Shown here: positions 27,901 to 38,201 of the stretch, piece after piece
How the letters are laid out: each line of letters begins with the position of its first letter
How positions within the stretch are numbered: the first letter of the stretch is position 1
NCBI GenBank assembly: GCA_016714535.1
Contig: JADKDR010000002.1
Span: 62,001 to 126,000 of the forward strand
DNA: 64,000 nt
Direction: 5' to 3'
DNA from: Bacteroidota bacterium
GTDB lineage: Bacteria > Bacteroidota > Bacteroidia > AKYH767-A > OLB10
Translations under genes and position numbers: made by a program
Notes under the pieces: model-generated
Database searches by the model: none
The model's input: only the letters and a program-made list of their open reading frames with translations
What the model was told of the DNA's origin: nothing

Positions 27901-30900
27901 CATCATAAATACGGTAACCGGAGGACTTACTCCTTACACCTATCTGTGGGAGAATGGCGCAACCACTAAGAATCGTAGTAATTTAGCAGCAGGTACATAT
28001 ACAGTTACAGTTACTGATGACGGAGGCGCTTCTATTTCTGATCAAATTGCAGTTATCGAGCCGGCAGCATTGGTTGCCAATTGCTCTGCAGTAAATGTTA
28101 CCATCAATGGAGGAAGCAATGGTATTGCCACTGTTTCTGTTTCTGGAGGCACATCACCATACTCCTATTTATGGACTAATGGTAATACAAGCAGTTCCAA
28201 TACCGGCCTTGTTTCTGGAACATATACGGTTACAGTTACGGATGCTAATGGATGTGCTACATCTTGTCAATCAACCGTAAACGAGCCCAATGTGCTTACA
28301 GCAACTATTAATGAGGTTTTAGGAGTTAGCTGCAATGGTTCCGCTACAGGGGAGTTGGAAGCAACTGCTACTGGCGGGCTTTCACCGTATACTTATGCAT
28401 GGTCAAATGGCACAACTTCTGCGATTAATTCTAACCTTATTGCTGGCATTTATACAGTAATCGTGACAGATGATGCAGGAGCATCAGCATCTACATCTTA
28501 TACTTTGTCTGAACCTGTAGCCCTTACAGCCAATTGCAGCTCGACCAATGTAACTATTAACGGTGCATCAGATGGTACCGCTGAAGTTACTGCTGCGGGC
28601 GGGGTAACACCTTACACCTATTTATGGAGTAATGGACAAACCACTGCAAATGTTAGCGGCTTAAATGCCATTGCGTATACGGTTACTGTAACTGATGGCA
28701 ATGGTTGTGAGGCTACGTGTAACGTTTTCATAGCCCAGCCAATGCCACTTAATGTAACCATATTAAAATCAAATATTTCTTGCTTTAATGGAAGCAATGG
28801 TACGATGGACGTAGTTGTTTCAGGAGGCGTTCCAGCATACCAGTTTTTATGGAACGATGGTAATACAGATCAAAATCGCACCGGGTTATCTGCTGGAACA
28901 TATACTGTTACAGTAACCGATGCAAATGGGGCTACTAAGACCAAGGCAACGTCTCTAACTGAGCCTACTGAACTTATAGTTAATTGCTCATCTACTAACA
29001 TTACCGTATTTGGTAGTGATAATGGAACGGCATCGGTTTCAGCCAGTGGCAGTGTTGGTCCTTATTCGTTCCTCTGGAGTAATGGTGAAACAGCCGCTTC
29101 GATAAGCGGCCTGGCAGCTAATTCATATACAGTAGTTGTATCAGACGATAATGGTTGCACCGCTTCGTGCAGTGTTGCTGTAAGTGAGCCTACCGCATTG
29201 GAGGTAAATGTTGCAGGTACCGATGTTACTTGTTTTGGTTTAAATAATGGCAGTATTGATGTTACCGCATCAGGTGGTGTATCGCCATATGCCTATTTAT
29301 GGAATAATGGAGATACCAACGAAGACAGAAGTAATTTGGATGGTGGAACATATACTGTTACAGTAACTGATGCTAATGGCGCTTCGGTAATTCAGGTAAT
29401 ATCAATACTGGAGCCAGCAAAGTTGACTAATACATGTTCACATACCAACGTTTCTATCAATGGCTTAGCAGATGGATCAGCTTGTGTTGTTCCTGCTGGC
29501 GGAACAACTCCATATACCTATCTTTGGACCAATGGGGAAACAACAGATTGTATTAATAATCTTACAGCCGGCACTTATACTGCCACAGTAACAGATGCAA
29601 ACGGATGTACAAAGACATGCTCACAAACCGTTACCCAGCCTGCAGCGCTTGATCTTACTTCAGTAATTTCACCTGTTTCCTGCAACGGATTAAATGATGG
29701 ATCAATTAATGTGTCTATCTCTGGGGGTGTGTTGCCTTATAGTTTCCTTTGGGATGATGGTACTACAACGGCCGATCGTAACGGACTAGTGGCCGGAACC
29801 TATACGATAACAGTTACAGATGCTAATGGTGCTGTATCTTCTTTAACAAATGCAGTTATTGAACCAGCACTTTTAACCACAGCTTGCACTTCAACAGATG
29901 TAACTATTTTTGGTATAAATAATGGCACTGCTACCAGTTCGCCAAATGACGGAACTGCCCCTTATACCTATAGTTGGTCTAATGGTGCCACTACTCAGTC
30001 TGTTACAAACCTGGCACCAGGTAACTATAGTGTTGTTGTAACTGATGCAAATCTTTGCTCAGCAACATGTTCAGTAAGCATTTCAGAACCTAATCAATTA
30101 GCTATCCTTCTTGTTGGCACCGATATATCTTGTAACGGGTTAACAGATGGTGCCATCAACGGAACCACTAGCGGTGGAATTGCTCCTTATACTTACGTAT
30201 GGCAAGACGGCAACACGAATGAAGATCGCGTATTGATTGGTGCCGGAACTTATCAGGTTACTGTAACAGATGCAAATGGTGCAACAGTTTTTGAATCGGT
30301 TGTTATAAACGAACCTATAGCCATCAACAGCCAATGTGTGCATACCGATGTTTCTATAAATGGCGGTAGCAATGGCAGCGCCTGTGTGTTTGCTAATGGA
30401 GGAACGGCTCCATTCACTTATCTATGGGATAATGGTAATACAAATCAATGTATTAATAACCTCACAGCGGGAATTTATTATGTAACGATAACCGATGCAA
30501 GTGGTTGTACTACTTCTTGTTTTTCGCTTGTTGACCAACCCGATGCTCTTTCAGCTTCAGCTTCTATAACCAATGTTACTTGCAATGGATTGAGCGATGG
30601 TGCAATAGAAATAACAACCACTGGTGGTGGCTCACCTTATACCTATTTGTGGGATAATGGATCAACCAGTGAAGATAGAACTAACTTATCAGCCGGATCA
30701 TATACTGTGGTAGTTACTGATAAGCATGGTGCAACGTTTGAACTTGTAAGTACAGTAATTCAACCTGATCAGGTTGCAGCAACATGCACAGGCAATAATG
30801 TCTCTATAAATGGAGCCGACAATGGCAGTGCAAGCGTAACCGGTAGCGGTGGCGTTAGCCCATATGCGTATCTTTGGAGTACAGGCGCGGCAACTCCTTC

Positions 30901-33900
30901 TATTGGGAATCTGGCACCTGGTACATATACAGTAACGGTTACAGATGCCAATGGATGTTCAGCCAGCTGCAATCTGCTAATTACAGAACCGGGAGTACTT
31001 TCAGTTACCGGAACTACAGTTTCGAATTTGTGTAATGGTGATGCGAATGGTTCAATTGATGTTACCGTAAGCGGTGGAACCGCACCTTATCAATATACAT
31101 GGGAAAATGGAAGTACCGATGAAGACAGAAATGGTCTTACAGCGGGTACGTATACGGTGGTAGTTGTAGACGCAAATGGAGCTATCGAAAGTTATTCAGC
31201 TACCTTAACGGATCCAGATGCGTTGTCTTCTACTTGTTCATCAGCAGATATTACCATAAATGGCAATACGGATGGAACAGCGAGCGTTGCAGTTGCTGGC
31301 GGAACATCGCCATATACTTACCTTTGGAGCAATGGAGCAACTACATCAGCTATCTATGGATTAGCAGTGAATTCTTACGCAGTAACAGTTACTGATGCTA
31401 ATGGTTGCAATACCTCGTGTTCAGTATCTATTATACAGCCTGATGTTTTATTGGTTGCTTTAACAGGCAATAATATTTTATGCTATGGCAACAATACCGG
31501 AACCATCCTAAATGATATAACCGGGGGCGTTCAGCCTTATAGCGTTGTATGGAATGATGGCAGCAACGATGAAGACCGTACCGGATTATATGCCGGAACC
31601 TATATTGTTACCGTAACAGATGCCAATGGTGCATCTGCCACCGCATCTATAGAAATAACTGAACCGGATGCGTTGAATTTAACTTGCCAACATTTTGATG
31701 TGTCGGTAGCAAATGCCGGTGACGGCAGTGCTTGTGTGCTTGTAAATGGAGGCACAGGAGCATATTCATATGTATGGAGCAATGGGGAGTCTACACAATG
31801 TATTAATAGCCTTAGTGGAGGAGTATATTCAGTGATTGTTACGGATGACAATGGATGTACGGCAACTTGTAATTCAATAGTATTTGAACCAGGATTGTTC
31901 TCTATTTCTGCTATTGCAACTGATATTACCTGCAATGGTTTAAATAATGGTAGTATTGATATTACCACTATATCAAGTAATCCTCCTGTCACTTATTTGT
32001 GGAGCGATGCAAGCACAAATGAAGATCATACCGGCTTAGCTGCCGGAGTTTATACGGTAACAGCTACGGATGGAACAGGTGATACACGAACATCATCCGT
32101 TGTTATTTCTGAACCATCTATTTTACAAGTAACAATGTCCGGTACCGATGTCACATCAAATGGTGGTAACGATGGTACTGCTTCGGTATTAGCATCTGGA
32201 GGCTCTGGTAACTATACCTATATATGGAGCAATGCTGAAACTACGAATGCTATTTCGAATCTATCTGCCGGCACTTATACTGTTACCGTAACTGATCTTA
32301 ATAATTGTACAGTTGAGGATTTTGTAGTTATTGCTGAACCAATGGTTTTAGCCGTTTCACTTTCTTCTACAAACATATCATGTAATGGATTAAGCGATGG
32401 TTTGGCTGAGGCAGTTGTTACCGGTGGTGTGAGCCCTTATGCTTATACCTGGAGTAATGGATCTGTAGCAGCGCAAATAGGCTCATTAAGTGCTGCAACA
32501 TATACTGTAATTGTTACTGATGCGAATGGAGTATCTGTTACAGATGCAGTGACTATAACTGAGCCCGCTATTTTGTCAGCAAATTGCTTTAGCACAAACA
32601 GTAGTTCTAATGGAGCAAATAATGGATCAGCATTGGTTGTTGGTGCCGGTGGCACATTACCCTACACGTATGCATGGAGCAATGGTGAATCATCTTCATC
32701 TATAAGCAATCTGGGTCCTAATATTTACACCGTGATCATTACTGATGACAATGGTTGTACTACTACATGCGAGGCAACCGTATTAGAGCCTGGTGCTTTA
32801 TTGATAACCGAAGTTATAACCCCTAATGCATGTGCAGGAGGGAATACAGCAACCATTGATGTTACTATTGCCGGTGGTGTTGCACCATACTCTTATTTGT
32901 GGGATAATGGAGATACTTCTGAAGACAGAACTGGTTTATCTGCAGGTACCTATACGTTAACGGTTACAGATGACAATGGAATAAGTAATATCAGGAATAT
33001 TGATATCGTTGATCCTGCAGATGTTGTAGCTGGTTGTACATCAACTGATGTAACAACTAATGGAGGCATCGATGGTACAGCTTCTGTAACTACTTCGGGT
33101 GGACAAGCCCCATATAGTTACCTATGGAGTAATGGCGAAACAACTGCGGCAATAACCGGATTAATCGCAGGTACATATACAGTTACCGCTACAGATGCCA
33201 GTGGTTGTGCAAGCAGCTGCTCAACTACAATCTATGAACCGGGTGTATTAGTAGTGACTTGTAGTTCTACAAATTGCACCGCTTTTGGATCTAATGATGG
33301 TAGTGCAAGTGTGATTGTAAATGGAGGTGTAACTCCTTACCAATATTTATGGAGCAATGGTGTGACATCATCATCTATAAGTAATTTGGGACCAAATGTT
33401 TACACCGTCATTATTACTGACAACAATGGTTATACTGCTACATGTGAGGCAACCGTATTAGAGCCTGGTGCTTTATTGATAACCGAAGTTATAACCCCTA
33501 ATGCATGTGCAGGAGGGAATACCGCAGCCATCGATGTTACTGTTGCCGGTGGTGTTGCACCATACTCTTATTTGTGGGATAATGGAGATACTTCTGAAGA
33601 CAGAACTGGTTTATCTGCAGGTACCTATACGTTAACGGTTACAGATGACAATGGAATAAGTAATATCAGGAATATTGATATCGTTGATCCTGCAGATGTT
33701 GTAGCTGGTTGTACATCAACTGATGTAACAACTAATGGAGGCATCGATGGTACAGCTTCTGTAACTGCTTCGGGTGGACAAGCCCCATATAGTTACCTAT
33801 GGAGTAATGGTGAAACAACTGCGGCAATAACCGGATTAATCGCAGGTACATATACAGTTACCGCTACAGATGCCAGTGGTTGTGCAAGCAGCTGCTCAAC

Positions 33901-36900
33901 TACAATCTATGAACCGGGTGTATTAGTAGTGACTTGTAGTTCTGCAAATTGCACCGCTTTTGGATCTAATGATGGTAGTGCAAGTGTGATTGTAAATGGA
34001 GGTGTAACTCCTTACCAATATTTATGGAGCAATGGTGAGGCTACTTCATCAATAAACACCTTAGTGGCGGGCTCATATACAGTTACGGTTACCGATGCAA
34101 ATGGAATTTCTCAAACTTGCAATGTAACCATAACACAACCTGATCAATTATTAGTAACACTTACGCCAACCAATGAAACATGTTACTTATGTGACGATGG
34201 TTCAATTACCTCTCAGGTTTTAGGTGGTGTGCCTCCCTACTCATATTTGTGGAGCAACGGTGCAACTACAGCTAATATAGCAAACTTGCAAGCAGGTGTA
34301 TATACAGTTACCGTAACTGATGCATCAGGGGGTTCATTATCATTAGCCTCAGTAACTGCTCAAACAATAGTAACTCAACCTGCTCAACTAGTAGTAAACT
34401 GCATGAGCACCAATGTTACAACGAATGGTGGTAGTAACGGTACGGTATCAGTTATTGCAGTAGGAGGAGTTCCAAGCTATACCTACTTGTGGAGCAATGG
34501 TGCTACCACGTCTTCGCTAAGTGGTTTAATTGCAGGCACATATACAGTTACAGTTACCGGTCTAAACGGTGAATCAGTAACTTGTCAAAGTGTGGTATCG
34601 GAGCCCGGAGTTTTATATGTGAGCATTTCTACTACCGCGGTTAGTTGTTACAATGGTGCAGACGGATCTTTGACAGCAAATGTCACTGGTGCTCAGGGTA
34701 ACGTTTCTTATATATGGAGCAATGGAGCAACTGATGCTACAATCTTTAATGCAACAGCTAATACGTATACTGTAATTGTTTTAGATGGAAATGGTAATAG
34801 TGCGAATGCTACCGCTACGCTTAGCAATCCTTCGGAGCTAATAGTAAGTTGCAGTAGTACAGATGTAACAAGCTGCAATGCAGCTGATGGTTCGGTAAGT
34901 GTAAGTGCAATAGGTGGTACAGGAAATGTTTCCTACTTATGGAGTAATGGTGCAACAACTATGGCTCAAAGTAATCTAAGTGCCGGTACATATACCGTAA
35001 CAGTTACTGACGGCAACGGATGTGAATCAACATGTAGTGTTGATATTAATGGTGTTTCATTAGGATCATGTACTATAAAGAAGACCCATTCTATCACTTG
35101 CCACAATGGAAGTAATGGAGCATTAACGGTTAACATAGCCGGTTTAAACAACAGCAATGGGTTAACTTACCTTTGGAGTACTGGCGGAACAACCGCTACC
35201 GTTTCAGGGTTATCTGCAGGGTTCTATACGGTAACTGTAACGAATCAGGCCGGATGTTCAACAACTTGCTCAGTTTGCCTTGTAAATCCAGCCCTATTAG
35301 TATGTAATACAACAGCAACAGGAACATTGTGTGGTACTTGTAATGGCTCGGCAAGCGTTATTGTTACCGGAGGTATTACGCCTTACACCTATTTGTGGAG
35401 TAATGGAGATACTTCAAACAGTATAGCCGGACTTTGTGCAGGTAATTACACGGTAACTGTAACTGATAAACGCGGTTGCAGCAGCGAGTGCAATGTAAAA
35501 GTGGATGACTTGTCAGGTTCTTTGGCCTGTTCCATTGCTAAGGATAAATTGATTATCTGTTTTGGTGATAATTCAGGAGCATTAAGTGCTACTGCTACCG
35601 GAGGGTCTCAGCCATACACCTACTTATGGAGTAACGGCTTTACTACCGCTTCTGTTACAAGTTTGTATTCAGGAACATATACTGTAACTGTTACAGATGC
35701 TAATGGATGTAATTCACAATGCAGTATATTCCTGGGACAGCCAGCGATATTGACATGCAATGCCAATGCCACCAACGAAACTTGTGGTCAATGCAACGGT
35801 ACTGCATCGGTTTCTGTTAATGGTGGAGTAGCTCCTTACACCTATCAGTGGAGCAATGGTGCTTCTGCAACGACTGCCACAGGATTGTGTGCTGGAAATT
35901 ATGATGTAATAGTTACTGATGCAAGAGGCTGTTCTACAGTTTGTACTGTAAAAGTGGATAATATCAATGAGCAGCTTATTGCTAATATAACGAAAGACAA
36001 GACTATTTCTTGCTTTGGCGGAAATGACGGAGAACTTACAGCAAGCGCTACGGGTGGCACAGCACCTTACACCTATCTGTGGAGCAATGGTCAAACTAAT
36101 GCTACTATTACTGGCCTTGGTGCCGGAGCGTATACGGTAACTGTTACCAGTGCCTTAGGATGCTTTGATACAATCAGTGTTTGTTTGTTCAATCCTGACC
36201 AACTGGTATGCGCCACCACTGCTAACAGTGCTACATGTAATGCTTGCAATGGCTCAGCCACCGCTACTGTAACAGGAGGAAAGGCTCCGTATACCTTCTT
36301 ATGGAGCAATGGTGCTACTACGGCTGCCATCAATAATCTGTGTGCAGGTAACTACTCGGTTACTGTAACAGATAAAAAGGGTTGTACTTCTGCTTGTACA
36401 GTAAAAGTTGATATGATTTCTGATGAAACAAAAGTTAGCATTCTTAAAAAGCAAGGAATCAGTTGTAATGGAGCGAGTGATGGCGAACTTACTGCATCAC
36501 CTGCCGGAGGCACTGCCCCTTATACTTACTTGTGGAGTAATGGTTCTACAAATATAACCATATTTGGTTTAAGTTCAGGAACATATAGTGTAACGGTAAC
36601 AAGCGCTATTGGATGTCAGGCTTATGCGCAGTATACCTTAACCCAGCCATCTAAGTTGGTATGTAATACACTCACAACTGAGTCGACCTGTGGTGCTTGC
36701 AACGGAACCGCTTCGGTTACGGCTTCGGGTGGTAAGAGTCCGTATACGTTCCTATGGAACAATGGACAAACTTCTTCGGCTATTACAGGCCTGTGTGCCG
36801 GAATGTATACCGTGACTGTTACCGATAGTAAGGGTTGTACTACCATCTGTAATGCAACGGTTACCGACAACATGGAAATTGTTGTGTGTAATATTAACCT

Positions 36901-38173
36901 GGTAACTCCTGTAATGTGCAGTGGAACTAACACGGCAGTATGCGAAGTGCAGGCAACCGGTGGAAGTGCGCCTTATACTTACTTATGGAGTAACGGTTAT
37001 ACAACAGCAACTGTTAGTGGACTAGCTGCAGGAACATACACTGTAACCGTTACAAGTGCATATGGTTGCACCTCTCAATGCATGATTAAAATTGACAACC
37101 CTGCTCCGCTAATTGCAGGAATAAGCAAGAAGAATGCAGTATGCTTCCAATGTAATGGTGTAGCACAAGCCAATCCTGCGGGTGGTGTAGCTCCTTATAG
37201 CTATAGCTGGACGAATGGAAAAACGACTAAAGTAATTACCGGCTTATGCGGTGGAACATTCCATACGGTTACGATAACTGATGTAAATGGTTGCACAACC
37301 ATGGCTACAGTATATATCGATGATGAGAAGCCAATTTGCGGGAACTTTATGTCCGGATTTAAGCAAAATTACTATAATCCAAACCCGGATGATCCAAATG
37401 GAGCAATGCTCGCTGATTACCTTGACGTTCATTTTGCTGATGTATTCCCTAATGGAATGGTACTTGGTGGGCCATGTAACAACAATACGATTACGCTTAC
37501 CTCGGCAGCGGCAGTAAAAACCTTCTTGCCAAGTAAGGGATGGACGCATATTCTGAATCAAACCGTTGTTAATCCATTACCGGGCGACTTGGATAATGGA
37601 CTGGCATCGCAATTGGTTGCATTGTCGCTTAATATCAACTTTGATTTGGCTGACCCGGGATTTGCGCCAATGAGCAACGTAATGTTTAAGGACTTGATAG
37701 TAGACTCAGGAGCTTACAAGGGTTATACGGTTGAGCAGGTGTACACTGAGGCAAGTAGATTGCTTAGCGGTTGTACTGGCTTGATTACACGTAGCGAGAT
37801 GCGCAACTTGTTAGCTGCTATCAATAGTAGCTGGTCATTAGGCACGAAGCGTCACAACTTGTTGGTATGTCCAAAGTTCAATTGTAACGATGTTACCAAA
37901 GTGGATGTGAAAGCCAATGATTTCTTACAACTCAATGCATATCCGAATCCAAGTTCTGGAGTTATCAATATTGAGTTTATAGATAGCGATGAACATGATG
38001 TAACCGTGGATATATATGATTTAAATGGTAAATTGGTTTACGAGACTACTCAACGTAGTATGGCAGGTAGCAATTTATTAAAACTGGATTTGACACATCT
38101 TAGTAAGGCTGTTTACATGCTTAAGCTACAGGTGAATTTCGATATACGTGTGAAGCGCGTAATTTTACAATGA
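24920..38173 (+). CDS. giant SprB-repeat surface adhesin with T9SS sorting domain
   Basis: 4417 residues. A hydrophobic signal segment follows an unusual 42-residue basic N-terminal stretch; a second ATG at 25046 (MRPPLFRK) would give an ordinary signal peptide ending TTQAQ. Residues about 70-820 hold two SdrD B-like segments (SGYVFRDYNGNGIQG; IEIGNLVWREKIKNGIAD) around a propeller-like region. Residues about 823-4137 are about 44 SprB-type repeats of 75 residues, each with a YLWSNG core and a GTYTVTVTD strand. A unique region of about 200 residues follows, then a T9SS type A sorting domain (AYPNPSSGV ... LSKAVYMLKL). SprB is the mobile adhesin of Flavobacterium gliding. A gliding or attachment role is likely by analogy, but this is not SprB itself. 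It is a single-gene unit with a strong terminator. Confidence 0.92.
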   Translation: MKLFKLLLPDIKKAKPKTKPAGKKSSTTWEEKLKQVKDLENTMRPPLFRKAFGLSIIMMLSYITTQAQLSGYVFRDYNGNGIQGKTFPNMEPGVAEVAVCAFDSTDNLLHVTLTDDNGFYSMTAAEVPSGVSTRLEFIIQTPGSTCYNDRTYDYSSSGAQTYGSAIQFVKGGATNVNFALNYPGDFTLDNNPYIYMSKFVTGNPLGGGTAGTTSAFVAVRKNFSGTPASQGGASSDEPINIARADSIGSVWGAAYSRQSRKIFASAFVKRHAGLGPLGSGGVYLIDPSAVYPATTTRFFNLDGLGFPTHAASGSLQVRTNAQRGLSADANDPSHDSLAYFQVGKTGIGGMDVSADGQFLFMVNLYDNNLYKIDLRNPSSPLIPTAAQVSAVAVPDPGCNLGVARAFAVKYFRNKVYVGVICTGENGGSNNTSGAPTDLYAYVYSFDVAADAFDATPAVDGIALNFHKGRTNDEINPNDTLWNPWSDDWHPDGGGEITYPQPIVSDIEFDNDGSIILAFMDRMGHQGGSGQYNLNTASFDFYSTSAGGDLIRVYKNGCSYEVENNGTAGPITTSGSNNYQGIGGGEFYHGEFFQDPIFPINPLWFDETSLGSVSMLPGDSSVTLGAFSVAQSFNAGGLLRLSNTTGERINEFQIFDATIAGNFGNANGIGKIRAASEKPDIEIGNLVWREKIKNGIADAHESGIDNVIVELVRSSDGVVIGKDTTDNKGRYYFNMTNVTLNGANGLLPNVSYKLRIASSQFNNTGTGVLSNLELTTQSAVGNGEAGMSDNDASLVGARAEIEFATGAEGVHNHNLDFGFKETQVCTLSVSMNSVNISCNGGNDGTATASVTNNTGSLTYLWSNSQTNATAAGLAAGTYTVTATDVDGCTISSQATISEPSSLSLTCSAGDVSVNGGSNGTASVAVAGGTPGYTYLWSNNATTANVNALTAGTYTVTVTDANGCSKECSSVVNEPQPLSITLTANDVECNGGLNGSIINTVTGGLTPYTYLWENGATTKNRSNLAAGTYTVTVTDDGGASISDQIAVIEPAALVANCSAVNVTINGGSNGIATVSVSGGTSPYSYLWTNGNTSSSNTGLVSGTYTVTVTDANGCATSCQSTVNEPNVLTATINEVLGVSCNGSATGELEATATGGLSPYTYAWSNGTTSAINSNLIAGIYTVIVTDDAGASASTSYTLSEPVALTANCSSTNVTINGASDGTAEVTAAGGVTPYTYLWSNGQTTANVSGLNAIAYTVTVTDGNGCEATCNVFIAQPMPLNVTILKSNISCFNGSNGTMDVVVSGGVPAYQFLWNDGNTDQNRTGLSAGTYTVTVTDANGATKTKATSLTEPTELIVNCSSTNITVFGSDNGTASVSASGSVGPYSFLWSNGETAASISGLAANSYTVVVSDDNGCTASCSVAVSEPTALEVNVAGTDVTCFGLNNGSIDVTASGGVSPYAYLWNNGDTNEDRSNLDGGTYTVTVTDANGASVIQVISILEPAKLTNTCSHTNVSINGLADGSACVVPAGGTTPYTYLWTNGETTDCINNLTAGTYTATVTDANGCTKTCSQTVTQPAALDLTSVISPVSCNGLNDGSINVSISGGVLPYSFLWDDGTTTADRNGLVAGTYTITVTDANGAVSSLTNAVIEPALLTTACTSTDVTIFGINNGTATSSPNDGTAPYTYSWSNGATTQSVTNLAPGNYSVVVTDANLCSATCSVSISEPNQLAILLVGTDISCNGLTDGAINGTTSGGIAPYTYVWQDGNTNEDRVLIGAGTYQVTVTDANGATVFESVVINEPIAINSQCVHTDVSINGGSNGSACVFANGGTAPFTYLWDNGNTNQCINNLTAGIYYVTITDASGCTTSCFSLVDQPDALSASASITNVTCNGLSDGAIEITTTGGGSPYTYLWDNGSTSEDRTNLSAGSYTVVVTDKHGATFELVSTVIQPDQVAATCTGNNVSINGADNGSASVTGSGGVSPYAYLWSTGAATPSIGNLAPGTYTVTVTDANGCSASCNLLITEPGVLSVTGTTVSNLCNGDANGSIDVTVSGGTAPYQYTWENGSTDEDRNGLTAGTYTVVVVDANGAIESYSATLTDPDALSSTCSSADITINGNTDGTASVAVAGGTSPYTYLWSNGATTSAIYGLAVNSYAVTVTDANGCNTSCSVSIIQPDVLLVALTGNNILCYGNNTGTILNDITGGVQPYSVVWNDGSNDEDRTGLYAGTYIVTVTDANGASATASIEITEPDALNLTCQHFDVSVANAGDGSACVLVNGGTGAYSYVWSNGESTQCINSLSGGVYSVIVTDDNGCTATCNSIVFEPGLFSISAIATDITCNGLNNGSIDITTISSNPPVTYLWSDASTNEDHTGLAAGVYTVTATDGTGDTRTSSVVISEPSILQVTMSGTDVTSNGGNDGTASVLASGGSGNYTYIWSNAETTNAISNLSAGTYTVTVTDLNNCTVEDFVVIAEPMVLAVSLSSTNISCNGLSDGLAEAVVTGGVSPYAYTWSNGSVAAQIGSLSAATYTVIVTDANGVSVTDAVTITEPAILSANCFSTNSSSNGANNGSALVVGAGGTLPYTYAWSNGESSSSISNLGPNIYTVIITDDNGCTTTCEATVLEPGALLITEVITPNACAGGNTATIDVTIAGGVAPYSYLWDNGDTSEDRTGLSAGTYTLTVTDDNGISNIRNIDIVDPADVVAGCTSTDVTTNGGIDGTASVTTSGGQAPYSYLWSNGETTAAITGLIAGTYTVTATDASGCASSCSTTIYEPGVLVVTCSSTNCTAFGSNDGSASVIVNGGVTPYQYLWSNGVTSSSISNLGPNVYTVIITDNNGYTATCEATVLEPGALLITEVITPNACAGGNTAAIDVTVAGGVAPYSYLWDNGDTSEDRTGLSAGTYTLTVTDDNGISNIRNIDIVDPADVVAGCTSTDVTTNGGIDGTASVTASGGQAPYSYLWSNGETTAAITGLIAGTYTVTATDASGCASSCSTTIYEPGVLVVTCSSANCTAFGSNDGSASVIVNGGVTPYQYLWSNGEATSSINTLVAGSYTVTVTDANGISQTCNVTITQPDQLLVTLTPTNETCYLCDDGSITSQVLGGVPPYSYLWSNGATTANIANLQAGVYTVTVTDASGGSLSLASVTAQTIVTQPAQLVVNCMSTNVTTNGGSNGTVSVIAVGGVPSYTYLWSNGATTSSLSGLIAGTYTVTVTGLNGESVTCQSVVSEPGVLYVSISTTAVSCYNGADGSLTANVTGAQGNVSYIWSNGATDATIFNATANTYTVIVLDGNGNSANATATLSNPSELIVSCSSTDVTSCNAADGSVSVSAIGGTGNVSYLWSNGATTMAQSNLSAGTYTVTVTDGNGCESTCSVDINGVSLGSCTIKKTHSITCHNGSNGALTVNIAGLNNSNGLTYLWSTGGTTATVSGLSAGFYTVTVTNQAGCSTTCSVCLVNPALLVCNTTATGTLCGTCNGSASVIVTGGITPYTYLWSNGDTSNSIAGLCAGNYTVTVTDKRGCSSECNVKVDDLSGSLACSIAKDKLIICFGDNSGALSATATGGSQPYTYLWSNGFTTASVTSLYSGTYTVTVTDANGCNSQCSIFLGQPAILTCNANATNETCGQCNGTASVSVNGGVAPYTYQWSNGASATTATGLCAGNYDVIVTDARGCSTVCTVKVDNINEQLIANITKDKTISCFGGNDGELTASATGGTAPYTYLWSNGQTNATITGLGAGAYTVTVTSALGCFDTISVCLFNPDQLVCATTANSATCNACNGSATATVTGGKAPYTFLWSNGATTAAINNLCAGNYSVTVTDKKGCTSACTVKVDMISDETKVSILKKQGISCNGASDGELTASPAGGTAPYTYLWSNGSTNITIFGLSSGTYSVTVTSAIGCQAYAQYTLTQPSKLVCNTLTTESTCGACNGTASVTASGGKSPYTFLWNNGQTSSAITGLCAGMYTVTVTDSKGCTTICNATVTDNMEIVVCNINLVTPVMCSGTNTAVCEVQATGGSAPYTYLWSNGYTTATVSGLAAGTYTVTVTSAYGCTSQCMIKIDNPAPLIAGISKKNAVCFQCNGVAQANPAGGVAPYSYSWTNGKTTKVITGLCGGTFHTVTITDVNGCTTMATVYIDDEKPICGNFMSGFKQNYYNPNPDDPNGAMLADYLDVHFADVFPNGMVLGGPCNNNTITLTSAAAVKTFLPSKGWTHILNQTVVNPLPGDLDNGLASQLVALSLNINFDLADPGFAPMSNVMFKDLIVDSGAYKGYTVEQVYTEASRLLSGCTGLITRSEMRNLLAAINSSWSLGTKRHNLLVCPKFNCNDVTKVDVKANDFLQLNAYPNPSSGVINIEFIDSDEHDVTVDIYDLNGKLVYETTQRSMAGSNLLKLDLTHLSKAVYMLKLQVNFDIRVKRVILQ
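27386..37326 (+). repeat. array of about 44 SprB-type repeats (75 residues, 225 bp each)
   Basis: Repeat units were delimited by eye at the recurrent EP/QP junction. Units 2-34 alternate between type A (no Cys after the first strand, NGC ... C near the end) and type B (SCNG near the start, often EDR after the YLWDNG core, NGA near the end). Units 35-44 alternate between two other types, one with IKKxxSI-CxG and one with a CGxCNG plus LCAG cysteine pattern. The alternation means the effective unit is a dimer of about 150 residues. Phase breaks occur at units 26-27 and 29-30. Confidence 0.85.
32771..34037 (+). repeat. recent 675-bp tandem duplication inside the adhesin
   Basis: The block starting GAGGCAACCG at 32771 recurs at 33446 with an offset of 675 bp, exactly three 225-bp repeats (B-A-A). 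The match runs to about 34037 with very few base changes, including silent positions. Ordinary repeats in this gene are only moderately similar at the DNA level, so this copy is recent. Confidence 0.85.
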
Positions 38174-38201
38174 TCAATTGCCCCTGATCACTTTTATGTT
38201 C

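Noticed and set aside
27352..36933. Many antisense frames of 60-130 codons inside the adhesin gene
   Set aside because: They are Val/Pro/Ala-rich mirror images of the repeated GTYTVTVTD strand and recur with the 225-bp period, so they are shadows of the repeats.
24920..38173. Calling the giant protein sprB
   Set aside because: Only the repeat family and the secretion tail are shared. The N-terminal region, repeat alternation and neighbours give no proof of orthology.
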